Of a stretch of 11,492 nucleotides of DNA, positions 1 to 6,902 are shown one piece after another. The notes below the pieces were generated by a model. The model was not told the DNA's origin. It was given only the letters and a program-made list of their open reading frames with translations, and searched no databases. Position 1 is the stretch's first letter, and each line of letters starts with the position of its first letter. Origin of the DNA: Chloroflexota bacterium (GTDB lineage: Bacteria; Chloroflexota; Anaerolineae; Anaerolineales; UBA4823); assembly GCA_012798185.1 (NCBI GenBank), contig JAAZNS010000178.1:1-11492 (forward strand), given 5' to 3'. The translations under genes and the position numbers were made by a program.

Positions 1-903
1 AAAGCACATCCGGGGATGACCGGTATCACTTCCGATGATCTCATCCCATCATTGGCAGTCTTGGCAGACGCAGTCCACCAAGAAGGGGGGCTTATTGCTG
101 CTCAAATCAATCATGGCGGAATGTTATGCCGGCCGGAATGTGTGAGCGGGTCATTGGCGCCAAGCGATATCGAATCGCCTTTTATCTTCCAAAAAGCTCG
201 AAAAATGAACGATAATGAGATTTCGGAAGCTATCCTTGCCTTTGGACAGGCAGCAAGACGGGCAAAAGAAGCCGGCTTCGATGCGGTACAGATCCATGCT
301 GCGCATGGTTATCTCAACAGCGAATTTCTCTCACCCTGGGCTAATCGGCGGGAAGATCAATGGGGAGGTGCCATGGCGCAGCGAATGCACTTTCTTCGAA
401 AGGTTTGCGCTGAGGTGCGTTCACAGGTGGGGTACGATTATCCGGTTTTTATCAAACTAGGCATGCTGGATGGTTTTAAGGGCGGGTTGACTGTCGAGGA
501 GAGTATGACTATTGTGCCGGAATTAGAAACTATGCGCCTGGATGCTGTGGAATTCAGCAGCGGTATTAATGGCGAGAAAAATATCAGTGCCCAAAAAGGT
601 ATCCGCCGGGAACAGGATGAAGGTTATTTTATGAATATTGTCCGGCAAGCCCGCCGATTAACTCGGTTACCTATCCTCGCTGTGGGAGGGTTTCGTTCCC
701 GCAAGGTCATGGAACGTGTACTGCAAGACGGCGAGGCAGATTTTATATCCCTTTGCCGCCCGTTGATCTGCGAGCCGGATTTTCCCAACCGCTTACGCCT
801 TGGGCTCCAGGATAAATCCCGCTGTATTTCTGCCAACAATTGTTGGGAAAATACTCCTGGCGAAGGGATAAGCTGTAAGTGTCCCTTAGATAAAATCTCA
901 TGA
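1..903 (+). CDS. NADH:flavin oxidoreductase, old yellow enzyme family (5'-truncated by window edge)
   Basis: The reading frame is open to base 1, so the start lies upstream; the 300 codons present probably lack roughly 60 N-terminal residues of a single-domain enzyme. The family has an FMN-bound TIM barrel that reduces activated C=C bonds with NAD(P)H. Counting from the Met at base 16, the visible signatures are QINHGG (30-35, FMN contact), IHAAHGYL (93-100) with the paired substrate-anchoring histidines H94 and H97, SEFLSPWANRREDQWGG (102-118), AVGGF (222-226) and the phosphate-binding stretch SLCRPLICEPDFPNRL (245-260). A cysteine-rich tail (C270, C276, C287, C289) closes the protein. There is no C-terminal iron-sulfur/pyridine-nucleotide reductase half as in 2,4-dienoyl-CoA reductase. 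Its stop overlaps the next start (ATGA at 900-903), so it is probably translationally coupled to the sensor kinase. The substrate is unknown. Confidence 0.9.
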   Translation, partial: KAHPGMTGITSDDLIPSLAVLADAVHQEGGLIAAQINHGGMLCRPECVSGSLAPSDIESPFIFQKARKMNDNEISEAILAFGQAARRAKEAGFDAVQIHAAHGYLNSEFLSPWANRREDQWGGAMAQRMHFLRKVCAEVRSQVGYDYPVFIKLGMLDGFKGGLTVEESMTIVPELETMRLDAVEFSSGINGEKNISAQKGIRREQDEGYFMNIVRQARRLTRLPILAVGGFRSRKVMERVLQDGEADFISLCRPLICEPDFPNRLRLGLQDKSRCISANNCWENTPGEGISCKCPLDKIS

Positions 904-2366
904 TGGCGAATAAAAACCAGCAAGTGATCCGTTCTATCCTTGTCTACTTTGCTGCAGTTTTGATAAATTTGATTATCACTGTTCCCCTGTTTTTTCTGCG
1001 AGAGCGGTTAAATACCTCTACGATTGCCCTGATTTATTTATTGCCGGTTTTATTGAGCACAGTTTTTTGGGGTTTATTACCTGGATTATTGACCGGGCTA
1101 ACAGCGTTTTTTCTTTTTAATTATTTTTTCATTGTTCCCTATTACACATTATTTGTTCATAAGGCAGAAGATATTACAGTCCTGCTGATTTTCTTCCTGG
1201 TTGCTTTTTTGATCAGCCAGCTGGTTGGCAGAGTGCAAAAAAACCTGAGTTTAGCCACAACCCGTGAAATACAAACGACGCGTTTGTATGAATTCAACCT
1301 GGCGTTAACCCACGCTGGTACACTGCAGGAGGTTGCCCATGTTATCGCTAATCATATTAAGGAAGCATTTCAAGCGCAATATGTTATGGTTGACGCAGTT
1401 TTAAATAGTGAAACTGGCTGTCACGATCATATCCCTGCCGATGGCGCTCCTCCTGCCGGTAAACCGGTGATTGTAATGGCTTTGCAAACGCCGCGCGCTT
1501 TTCTGGGAGAAGTACATATATGGCGGGAAGAATCTCGTCTAGATGTGTTCGAAGAACAAATGCTGCATACATTCACTTCGCAGGGGGCGTTAGCGCTCGA
1601 AAGGATCGAGTTGGCGCAAAGCGAAACCCGTACGCGTGTTTTAGAAGAAAGCGACAGGATGAAATCCGCTTTGCTTTCTTCTGTTTCGCATGAATTGCGC
1701 ACACCGCTTTCCACAATTAAAGCAGCCGTAACCAGCATATTAAGCGGTGAGGTGGAATGGGGCAGTGAGGCTGCTCAGGATTTACTTTCGGCCGTAGATG
1801 AGGAGACCGATCAGCTGAACCGCCTGGTCGGAAACTTGCTGGATATGTCGCGCATCGAGGCTGGAGCGCTTAACCCCGAAATCAACTGGAACGAATTATC
1901 CGAAATCGTCGAAAGCGCTTTGCACCATTTGCGCCATGAGCTAGACGGATATACGGTTACACTCGATTTGCCCGATAATTTGCCCTTGATCCCGGTCGAT
2001 TTTATGCAAATTGAGCGTGTTTTTACCAACCTTTTCAGTAACAGCGCCAAATATGCTTCACCAGGCACGGAAATTCAGGTTAACGCCAGGGTTCAAAACG
2101 GGCAAACTGTGTTGATACAGGTTAATAATCAAGGTCCTCCTATTCCTGAGGATCACCTGGAACGAATTTTCGATAAATTCTACCGGATTACCAATGCCGC
2201 TCGGGTAACAGGAACTGGACTGGGTTTATCGATATGTAAAGGAATTATCGAAGCCCATGGCGGCAAAATTTGGGCTGAAAACCTACCTGGCAGATTTGCT
2301 TTTAATTTTTCACTGCCGCTAACCCGAAAAGGAAAACCGCAAGCTGCAGTAGAATCAGAGACATGA
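900..2366 (+). CDS. KdpD-like sensor histidine kinase, short form
   Basis: This 488-aa membrane kinase corresponds to the C-terminal half of KdpD. Four membrane segments (about 9-33, 41-60, 62-85, 91-110) match the DUF4118 module. A GAF-like region (about 125-240) follows, then the H-box SSVSHELRTPL with phospho-acceptor H264, the N-box with N377 and N381, the F-box IFDKFYRI (423-430) and the G2 box GTGLGLS (438-444). The usual N-terminal KdpD sensor and Usp domains (classical KdpD is about 900 aa) are absent. The G1 box, normally DxGxG, reads NNQGPPIP (409-416), so its adenine-contacting Asp is Asn410 and its second Gly is Pro414. The start could be base 900 or the adjacent ATG at 903; no good ribosome binding site precedes it, which fits coupling to the upstream gene. 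It overlaps its partner regulator by ATGA. The stimulus is inferred to be K+ or osmotic status. Confidence 0.92.
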   Translation: MMANKNQQVIRSILVYFAAVLINLIITVPLFFLRERLNTSTIALIYLLPVLLSTVFWGLLPGLLTGLTAFFLFNYFFIVPYYTLFVHKAEDITVLLIFFLVAFLISQLVGRVQKNLSLATTREIQTTRLYEFNLALTHAGTLQEVAHVIANHIKEAFQAQYVMVDAVLNSETGCHDHIPADGAPPAGKPVIVMALQTPRAFLGEVHIWREESRLDVFEEQMLHTFTSQGALALERIELAQSETRTRVLEESDRMKSALLSSVSHELRTPLSTIKAAVTSILSGEVEWGSEAAQDLLSAVDEETDQLNRLVGNLLDMSRIEAGALNPEINWNELSEIVESALHHLRHELDGYTVTLDLPDNLPLIPVDFMQIERVFTNLFSNSAKYASPGTEIQVNARVQNGQTVLIQVNNQGPPIPEDHLERIFDKFYRITNAARVTGTGLGLSICKGIIEAHGGKIWAENLPGRFAFNFSLPLTRKGKPQAAVESET

Positions 2367-3061
2367 TAAGCGCACAGCCACACATTTTGGTCATCGATGA
2401 TGAACCACAAATATTGCGTGCACTCAGAAATATATTGGGTGCCAAACATTTTCGGGTGAGCACTGCCAGCCGCGGCGAGGACGGCTTGGCTATGGCAGCA
2501 GCAAATCCGCCCGATTTGATCATTCTCGACCTGGGATTACCAGATATTGACGGATTCACCGTATGTTCCCGGCTGCGAGAATGGACTCACATTCCGATTA
2601 TTGTTCTCTCGGTGCGGGAAGGCGAACGCGATAAAGTGCGCGCATTGGATGAAGGCGCCGATGATTACCTGGTGAAGCCTTTCGGGATTGAAGAGCTACT
2701 GGCGCGCATTCGCGTAGCTCTGCGCCACACAGTGCAATCACAAGGAAATCCTGAGGCAGTGATCAGTGCCGGTGATTTAATAATCGATCTTACCAGCCAT
2801 GTAGTCACCCGTGCCGGCGAAGAGGTTAAACTGACTGCAACCGAATTCAAGCTGTTGGCGTATCTGGCGCAAAACGCCGGCAGGGTGTTGACCCATCAAA
2901 GCATCCTTAATAAGGTATGGGGGATAGAATATATCGATAACGTTGAATATCTGCGGGTTTTCATGAGCCAATTACGGAAAAAATTAGAAGCCGATCCACG
3001 CCATCCAAGACACCTTATTGGAGAACCGGGAGTGGGGTATCGATTCACGCTTGGAGAATAA
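2363..3061 (+). CDS. KdpE-like response regulator, OmpR/PhoB family
   Basis: This 232-aa two-domain regulator is the evident partner of the overlapping kinase. The receiver domain (about 7-118) carries the acidic pair D12-D13, phospho-acceptor D56 in DLIILDLGLPD, the switch Ser83 and K105 in the VKPF motif. A winged-helix DNA-binding domain (about 132-230) follows, with LTATEFKLLAYLAQNAGRV and the C-terminal GEPGVGYRF hairpin typical of KdpE. In the classical system KdpE activates the kdpFABC K+ pump. No kdp pump genes lie in this window, so the targets may be the permease and antiporters downstream; that is inference. The start at 2363 lies inside the kinase stop (ATGA), with only a weak purine stretch before it, consistent with translational coupling. 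All catalytic residues look intact. Confidence 0.93.
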   Translation: MISAQPHILVIDDEPQILRALRNILGAKHFRVSTASRGEDGLAMAAANPPDLIILDLGLPDIDGFTVCSRLREWTHIPIIVLSVREGERDKVRALDEGADDYLVKPFGIEELLARIRVALRHTVQSQGNPEAVISAGDLIIDLTSHVVTRAGEEVKLTATEFKLLAYLAQNAGRVLTHQSILNKVWGIEYIDNVEYLRVFMSQLRKKLEADPRHPRHLIGEPGVGYRFTLGE

Positions 3062-3064
3062 GCA

Positions 3065-3568
3065 ATGGACAAACAGACTTCATCGGAGCGCCAGCCCAAA
3101 AGTTCAACGAAAGAATATCTGCTAACTTTATCAAAGGACAATTGCCTGAGTTTATCGAAAGATAATCAAAATCGAAAAATATTGATATGGGCGGTAACAA
3201 CAGTTTTCCTCCTGTTTATCATCATTATTATTGTTTACGCGGACAAGGGAATATTACCCGAGCCGATAAGCCTCATTTATTCATATGTCTGGGGTGATAA
3301 GCTTGCACATTTCGTTCTTATCGGATTGCTTGCGTTTTTAGTCAATCTTAGCTTATCTGCTAGACTGGTTAAAATTTACTCCCGTCCAATGCTGCTGGGA
3401 AGTTTTTTGGTTGCCATTGCGGTAATTATCGAAGAATTCAGCCAGCTGTTTATATCGGGACGAAATTTTTCGTTGTTGGATCTGACCTTTGATTTTCTTG
3501 GTATTGCGGCTGCCAGCTGGCTGATTTCCCTAGTGTGTCTCTCCCCCCAAAATGCCCGATTACGATAA
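3065..3568 (+). CDS. VanZ-like family small membrane protein
   Basis: This 167-aa protein has a hydrophilic N-terminus of about 37 residues and four predicted membrane helices (about 39-58, 78-98, 108-128, 140-159). VanZ-family hallmarks are GDKLAHF (77-83) entering helix 2, EEFSQLF (123-129) at the end of helix 3, and a GRNFSLLDL loop (132-140). VanZ itself gives low-level teicoplanin resistance, but most relatives have no known role, so resistance should not be assumed. The N-terminal region has an internal near-duplication, LTLSKDNC followed by LSLSKDNQ (20-35). The gene starts 3 bp after the regulator stop, with GGAG at 3053-3056 spaced 8 bases from the ATG, so it is very likely co-transcribed with the two-component genes. 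Its stop codon lies inside a small palindrome. Confidence 0.82.
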   Translation: MDKQTSSERQPKSSTKEYLLTLSKDNCLSLSKDNQNRKILIWAVTTVFLLFIIIIIVYADKGILPEPISLIYSYVWGDKLAHFVLIGLLAFLVNLSLSARLVKIYSRPMLLGSFLVAIAVIIEEFSQLFISGRNFSLLDLTFDFLGIAAASWLISLVCLSPQNARLR

Positions 3569-3573
3569 TCGTA
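3561..3573. repeat. 13-bp perfect palindrome overlapping the VanZ-like stop codon
   Basis: TACGAT-A-ATCGTA is a perfect inverted repeat around one central base and contains the TAA stop of the VanZ-like gene. A second ATCGTA copy follows directly at 3575-3580 and a third at 3610-3615. It could be part of a dispersed intergenic repeat or a small protein-binding site. No T-run follows it, so it does not look like an intrinsic terminator. Confidence 0.4.
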
Positions 3574-3911
3574 GATCGTAAATTGGGAATCGCGAATTGG
3601 CTTATTTAAATCGTACATCGAAAAACGCGTAACCTCACTGAAAATAAAAATCTCAGTTATCAGTTGTCGATCTGCGCTTCTCAAACATCGATATCCAATT
3701 CTCTATATTTTTAGCGTTCCTTTTTATACCATCGTTATTTCATTAGTTTAATTTCAAGAGAAAGGGTTTGCGAGACGAGCTTACGCTATCGAAAGCCTTC
3801 TTTATTTTTTCTTTATATTTTTGGGGCGAATTTTTGTGTATTCCTTATGGTTTTTTGATACATTGACTGCATTCTGAAGATTTCAAAAGGAATATTCGAA
3901 GGTAGATCAGT
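3569..3911. other. AT-rich intergenic region with short repeats, terminator-like hairpin and leader of the next operon
   Basis: This 343-bp stretch holds no convincing gene. The 5' part (3561-3700) has scattered short repeats: ATCGTA at 3568, 3575 and 3610, AATTGG twice around 3582-3600, and CAGTT twice around 3654-3665. The middle (3762-3822) holds a hairpin followed by a long T-run. The 3' part is T-rich, with ATTTTTG at 3817-3823 and 3830-3836, and leads to GAAGG at 3898-3902, 9 bases before the next ATG. The promoter of the downstream operon must lie here if it is not read through, but I see no strong -35/-10 pair. I did not recognise a c-di-AMP (ydaO-type) riboswitch or any other leader RNA. 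Confidence 0.6.
3762..3822 (+). terminator. Probable intrinsic terminator (or leader attenuator) between the VanZ-like gene and the permease operon
   Basis: The left arm AAGG-G-TTT-g-CGA (3762-3773) can pair with TCG-AAA-G-CCTT (3789-3799): ten base pairs with one G/G mismatch and one bulged G, around a 15-base loop. A strongly T-rich tract (3801-3822) follows at once, the pattern of a rho-independent terminator on the + strand. It lies about 190 bp after the VanZ-like stop and 90 bp before the next start, so it could either end the upstream operon or act in the leader of the downstream one. The imperfect stem lowers confidence. Confidence 0.45.
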
Positions 3912-5006
3912 ATGTACGAACATGCATTACCAATACAGTGTGTAAGCGAAGAAACCGAAAACCCCTCTAGCAGGGAAAAGATTACAGACTTATTGGTAAA
4001 GGAATATCAATACTGGGATAACTGCTTAGCGATACAGCCAGATAGAGAAAAAGTGCTTATCTGCCTCCAGGGGATGAAATTGGCAAAAGCGTTGTCAAAC
4101 GGAATGGAAAAAGTGGCAATCACATTTCCTGATGCGCTGGTTTTTACCATTTCCGGAAATGGGCAGAAAGAAACTAAACGATTGGTATTGTCTGAAGCAG
4201 GGAAAACCATTACATGGCATAAAAAACGGCGTTGGTTTACCCGGAAGACTTTCCTGCAAACGATTCAAGATCAAATTGAATTGCTGGAAAGTTCGTTAAA
4301 CCCAGCTTCTGCTGTTTTTGGAGGGCTATTACGCTTTGCCGTTGCACGATCGCTGATTTACGAAAGCATACCAACAGGAAAAGAAGTGATCTATTCTGCC
4401 AGACCAGGCGAGGATATTCCCAGCGTTCCGCAAAGCAGGGAAACACGCAGTCATGAGCCTATTTTATCTGGAGGCAGTTATGCGAATTGTTTTTACCTGC
4501 CTCAATGGGTTGCGTTCGATGGCGAAGGACAATTGGTGATTGATAGCGTTGATGAAGCAGAATCGTACGTTGCCTTACTTCAGAATTACCTGGGGATAAT
4601 ATATGAGGCTGTTACTTTAGCACCTTATATGGTAGTAGATCAGGTTTATCGGCAGAAATATTATGGCATTCTTGGGCAATTTGTCAATCAGAGCCGCGCT
4701 TTATGCCGCTTCCGAACGAAGGAAATCATTGCCACGATTCGTCGCCGTTCCAGCTTCAATAGCTTGAACCGAGGGCTGAGCATTACCATGCCGTTCTTCG
4801 ACGATCGAGCGATGGTGCTGCAGAAGCTCGAATTTGAAATAATTCCCCCCGGTAGGGTGATGTTTATTCCCGCCTTTGTGATCATGGCGGTACAGGAACA
4901 ATTGACCATGGTGCGGCACAATACCGTGCTAAATTTCTCAACTCGCAAACACTTATTAGATCAATTGGAGATGTTGTTAAAAGCGTTTGATGGTGAGATG
5001 AAATAA
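3912..5006 (+). CDS. Conserved-looking hypothetical protein encoded directly before a KimA-like permease
   Basis: I do not recognise this 364-aa protein. It has no signal peptide and no clear transmembrane helix; the only markedly hydrophobic run is about 314-327 (GRVMFIPAFVIMAV). It appears soluble, mixed alpha/beta, with a basic patch KKRRWFTRK (104-112), a Gly-rich turn SGGSYANCFYLPQWVAFDG (186-204), an aromatic run QVYRQKYYG (244-252) and an Arg-rich segment ATIRRRS (274-280). GAAGG at 3898-3902 supports the start. The stop is 9 bases before the permease ATG and the permease ribosome binding site overlaps it, so the two are almost certainly one operon. An accessory or regulatory role for the permease is a guess from position only. 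Confidence 0.75.
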   Translation: MYEHALPIQCVSEETENPSSREKITDLLVKEYQYWDNCLAIQPDREKVLICLQGMKLAKALSNGMEKVAITFPDALVFTISGNGQKETKRLVLSEAGKTITWHKKRRWFTRKTFLQTIQDQIELLESSLNPASAVFGGLLRFAVARSLIYESIPTGKEVIYSARPGEDIPSVPQSRETRSHEPILSGGSYANCFYLPQWVAFDGEGQLVIDSVDEAESYVALLQNYLGIIYEAVTLAPYMVVDQVYRQKYYGILGQFVNQSRALCRFRTKEIIATIRRRSSFNSLNRGLSITMPFFDDRAMVLQKLEFEIIPPGRVMFIPAFVIMAVQEQLTMVRHNTVLNFSTRKHLLDQLEMLLKAFDGEMK

Positions 5007-5015
5007 GGATTTACT

Positions 5016-6803
5016 ATGTTATTTGCGATTGCATTATTACTGATGATATTATTATTGGTACGGCGGGCAGCGCCGCGCGAGTGTCCTGAAGATGCCCATA
5101 TCCACGGTCCAGGACAAGTAGGGGTGATCGCTGCGATTGCTTTGTTTGGTGTCGATTATTTTACGTCGTATTATTACGCGTCCGGTGAGTTGATGAGCGC
5201 GCTGCATCCATATGGGTTGCAAAAGTATGGATATATTGCTGTAGCGGTAATTGCGTTTTGCAATTTTGCCTTCGGGGCGTTGTATATGTATTCCTTGGGG
5301 GTTTTTAATGAAGGAGGCGGCTCGTACACCGCCGCCATGCGCTATTTATCACCGGGGATCAGTTTGATCGTGGCGGTTGTTTTATTGCAGGATTATATTT
5401 TCACCATAGTCGTTTCGACACTTTCGGGGGTTGACCAATTGTTATCGGTATTGAACATGTATGATATCCATTGGTTTTGGCATTTTCTCTTGGGCGTTTT
5501 TCTGGCAACCACCACCTGGTATCTGACTATCCGTGGGCGCGGCGAATCATCTTCCGTAGTATTTACATTGTTAGGCATGATGTTTGCCTTAACCATTGTT
5601 ATGGCTGTCGGTTTGTTTATTGCTGCCGGCAAGGGTGTGCCTCCGGTTGCGGCGGAAATGACAGTTAAAACCACGACCATTGGTCAGGCACTTTACCACT
5701 TACTTACTGCTTCAATGAAAGGGTTAGTGGCATTGAGCGGTTTAGAAGCCATGTCTAACGGTATTCAGTTTGTGAAAGATGAAGATTTCGCGCTTGTTCG
5801 TTGGGGAAAGAAACGATTGCCTCGGTTTAAGAAATTATGGAATTTCTATAGCGGAAAATCCGGCATAGGCAGGCTTGTGCAAACATCGTTTTTATTCTAT
5901 GGCGGCTTGACCACGTTATTCCTGGTTTCCTTTGCCATTCGGTTCAATGTGTTCGATGGCACTTTGGGCAGAACCCTGGTGGGCAACCTGGCGTATATTG
6001 GTTTTGAACAAATGCCCGGCGGTATTATTTTGTTTTGGGCGTATCAAATCCTGGCGGTTGCTTTGCTTACCGCCGCCTCTATGACCGCTTTTCAGGATTT
6101 ACAGGCTACCGGCTGGCGCGATGTGGCGATTGGTGAAATCCCTGAATTCATCGTTTACCGCAATCCGCAGGGAACGTTCACTCGTTCGGTAACAGCTGCT
6201 TTGGTGATTGTCATCATTATCGAATTTTTAATTCGTGGGCGGACCACGCTGGGTGTACCCTATTACGGAATTGGGGTCTATATGCCCATTATGATGATGG
6301 GATTGGCTGTGCGCCAGCACATCTTGAAGACATATAAGGGAAGGGTGCGCAAATGGGGAGGTTTTAGCGCCAGTTTTACCGCAGCCCTGGCTGCCATTGT
6401 GTTTGTGGGTCAAATAATCGGCAAATGGGATGAGGGCGGCTGGGTTGTGCTGATTTCATTTAGCCTGCTGATCATTTTTGCCAATCTGCTGCTTATTTCA
6501 CCTGGTGGGTATCGGTCGCCGGAACAAATTCACCGCATTGTACGAACCAAAGCTCAAGTAAAGGGCGCCATGGGGTCGATCGTGGAATGGCAGTCTTTGA
6601 AGATGCAGGAATACCGGTATGAAGTGTTGATCGCAGTTACCCGATTCTTTGGAATGCTTGGCGTGCGCCGTCCGGTGAGGTTTGATCCGCCTCTGCCAGC
6701 AGGCGAATATGACGAGGCTGTTCATATAGATCACCCAGAAGCACCATCAATTTTGGTGCGTTACATCGATCCGCAGCCTAAGCCATCGACCTCTCAAGAT
6801 TGA
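5016..6803 (+). CDS. KimA-like APC-superfamily permease, probable K+ (K+/H+) importer
   Basis: This 595-aa membrane protein has about 12-13 hydrophobic segments and resembles the KUP/KimA branch of the APC superfamily. Residues aligned from memory with Bacillus KimA cation-site positions are present: D47 and Y54 in VDYFTSYYY (KimA D36/Y43), Y127, T130 and S134 in QDYIFTIVVS (Y118/T121/S125), E244 in ALSGLEAMSNG (E233), and Y417 in VPYYGIGVY (Y377). The KimA Thr230 position is Ser241. NEGGGSYTAAMRYLSP (98-113) and KWDEGGW (470-476) also fit. An extra N-terminal hydrophobic segment (1-15) precedes the core, and the cytosolic tail (about 500-595) is short and unrecognised. AAGGA at 5005-5009 supports the start. 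A KdpDE-type system and two antiporters nearby favour K+ as substrate; an amino-acid substrate remains possible. Confidence 0.8.
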   Translation: MLFAIALLLMILLLVRRAAPRECPEDAHIHGPGQVGVIAAIALFGVDYFTSYYYASGELMSALHPYGLQKYGYIAVAVIAFCNFAFGALYMYSLGVFNEGGGSYTAAMRYLSPGISLIVAVVLLQDYIFTIVVSTLSGVDQLLSVLNMYDIHWFWHFLLGVFLATTTWYLTIRGRGESSSVVFTLLGMMFALTIVMAVGLFIAAGKGVPPVAAEMTVKTTTIGQALYHLLTASMKGLVALSGLEAMSNGIQFVKDEDFALVRWGKKRLPRFKKLWNFYSGKSGIGRLVQTSFLFYGGLTTLFLVSFAIRFNVFDGTLGRTLVGNLAYIGFEQMPGGIILFWAYQILAVALLTAASMTAFQDLQATGWRDVAIGEIPEFIVYRNPQGTFTRSVTAALVIVIIIEFLIRGRTTLGVPYYGIGVYMPIMMMGLAVRQHILKTYKGRVRKWGGFSASFTAALAAIVFVGQIIGKWDEGGWVVLISFSLLIIFANLLLISPGGYRSPEQIHRIVRTKAQVKGAMGSIVEWQSLKMQEYRYEVLIAVTRFFGMLGVRRPVRFDPPLPAGEYDEAVHIDHPEAPSILVRYIDPQPKPSTSQD

Positions 6804-6815
6804 TTGGGTAAATTT

Positions 6816-6870
6816 TAGTATATAACAGGGTGATCAAGATAGGAAATTCTGATCATCCTGTTATATATTA
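6816..6870. terminator. Long hairpin between convergent genes, probable bidirectional terminator
   Basis: TATATAACAGGGTGATCA (6819-6836) pairs with TGATCATCCTGTTATATA (6850-6867): 18 base pairs with a single G-T wobble, around a 13-base loop. The stem can extend by three more pairs to 6816 and 6870, including one further wobble. It lies between the ends of two converging genes, where it could stop transcription from both sides. Neither flank has a strong T-run (AAAATTT on the minus-strand side is the best), so it may act by blocking read-through or protecting mRNA 3' ends. Confidence 0.6.
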
Positions 6871-6902
6871 CTGTTCGGGCTTATTCCACTATTATCAGCG
6901 CT

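Noticed and set aside
3065..3568. Teicoplanin resistance gene vanZ
   Set aside because: Only general family motifs match, and no other van genes are present.
3376..3684. Minus-strand open frame of 102 codons partly in the gap after the VanZ-like gene
   Set aside because: It lies mostly antisense to the VanZ-like gene, has no ribosome binding site I can see, and its translation in the gap is just the short repeats read through.
3834..3862. TTGTGT - 17 bp - GATACA as a sigma70 promoter for the operon at 3912
   Set aside because: The spacing is right, but each hexamer matches the consensus at only about three or four of six positions in a T-rich region, so chance is likely.
3569..3911. c-di-AMP (ydaO/yuaA) riboswitch upstream of the KimA-like operon
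   Set aside because: Expected by analogy with Bacillus kimA, but I could not recognise the conserved purine-rich core or its stem arrangement. A covariance-model search (Infernal against the ydaO-yuaA family) would decide.
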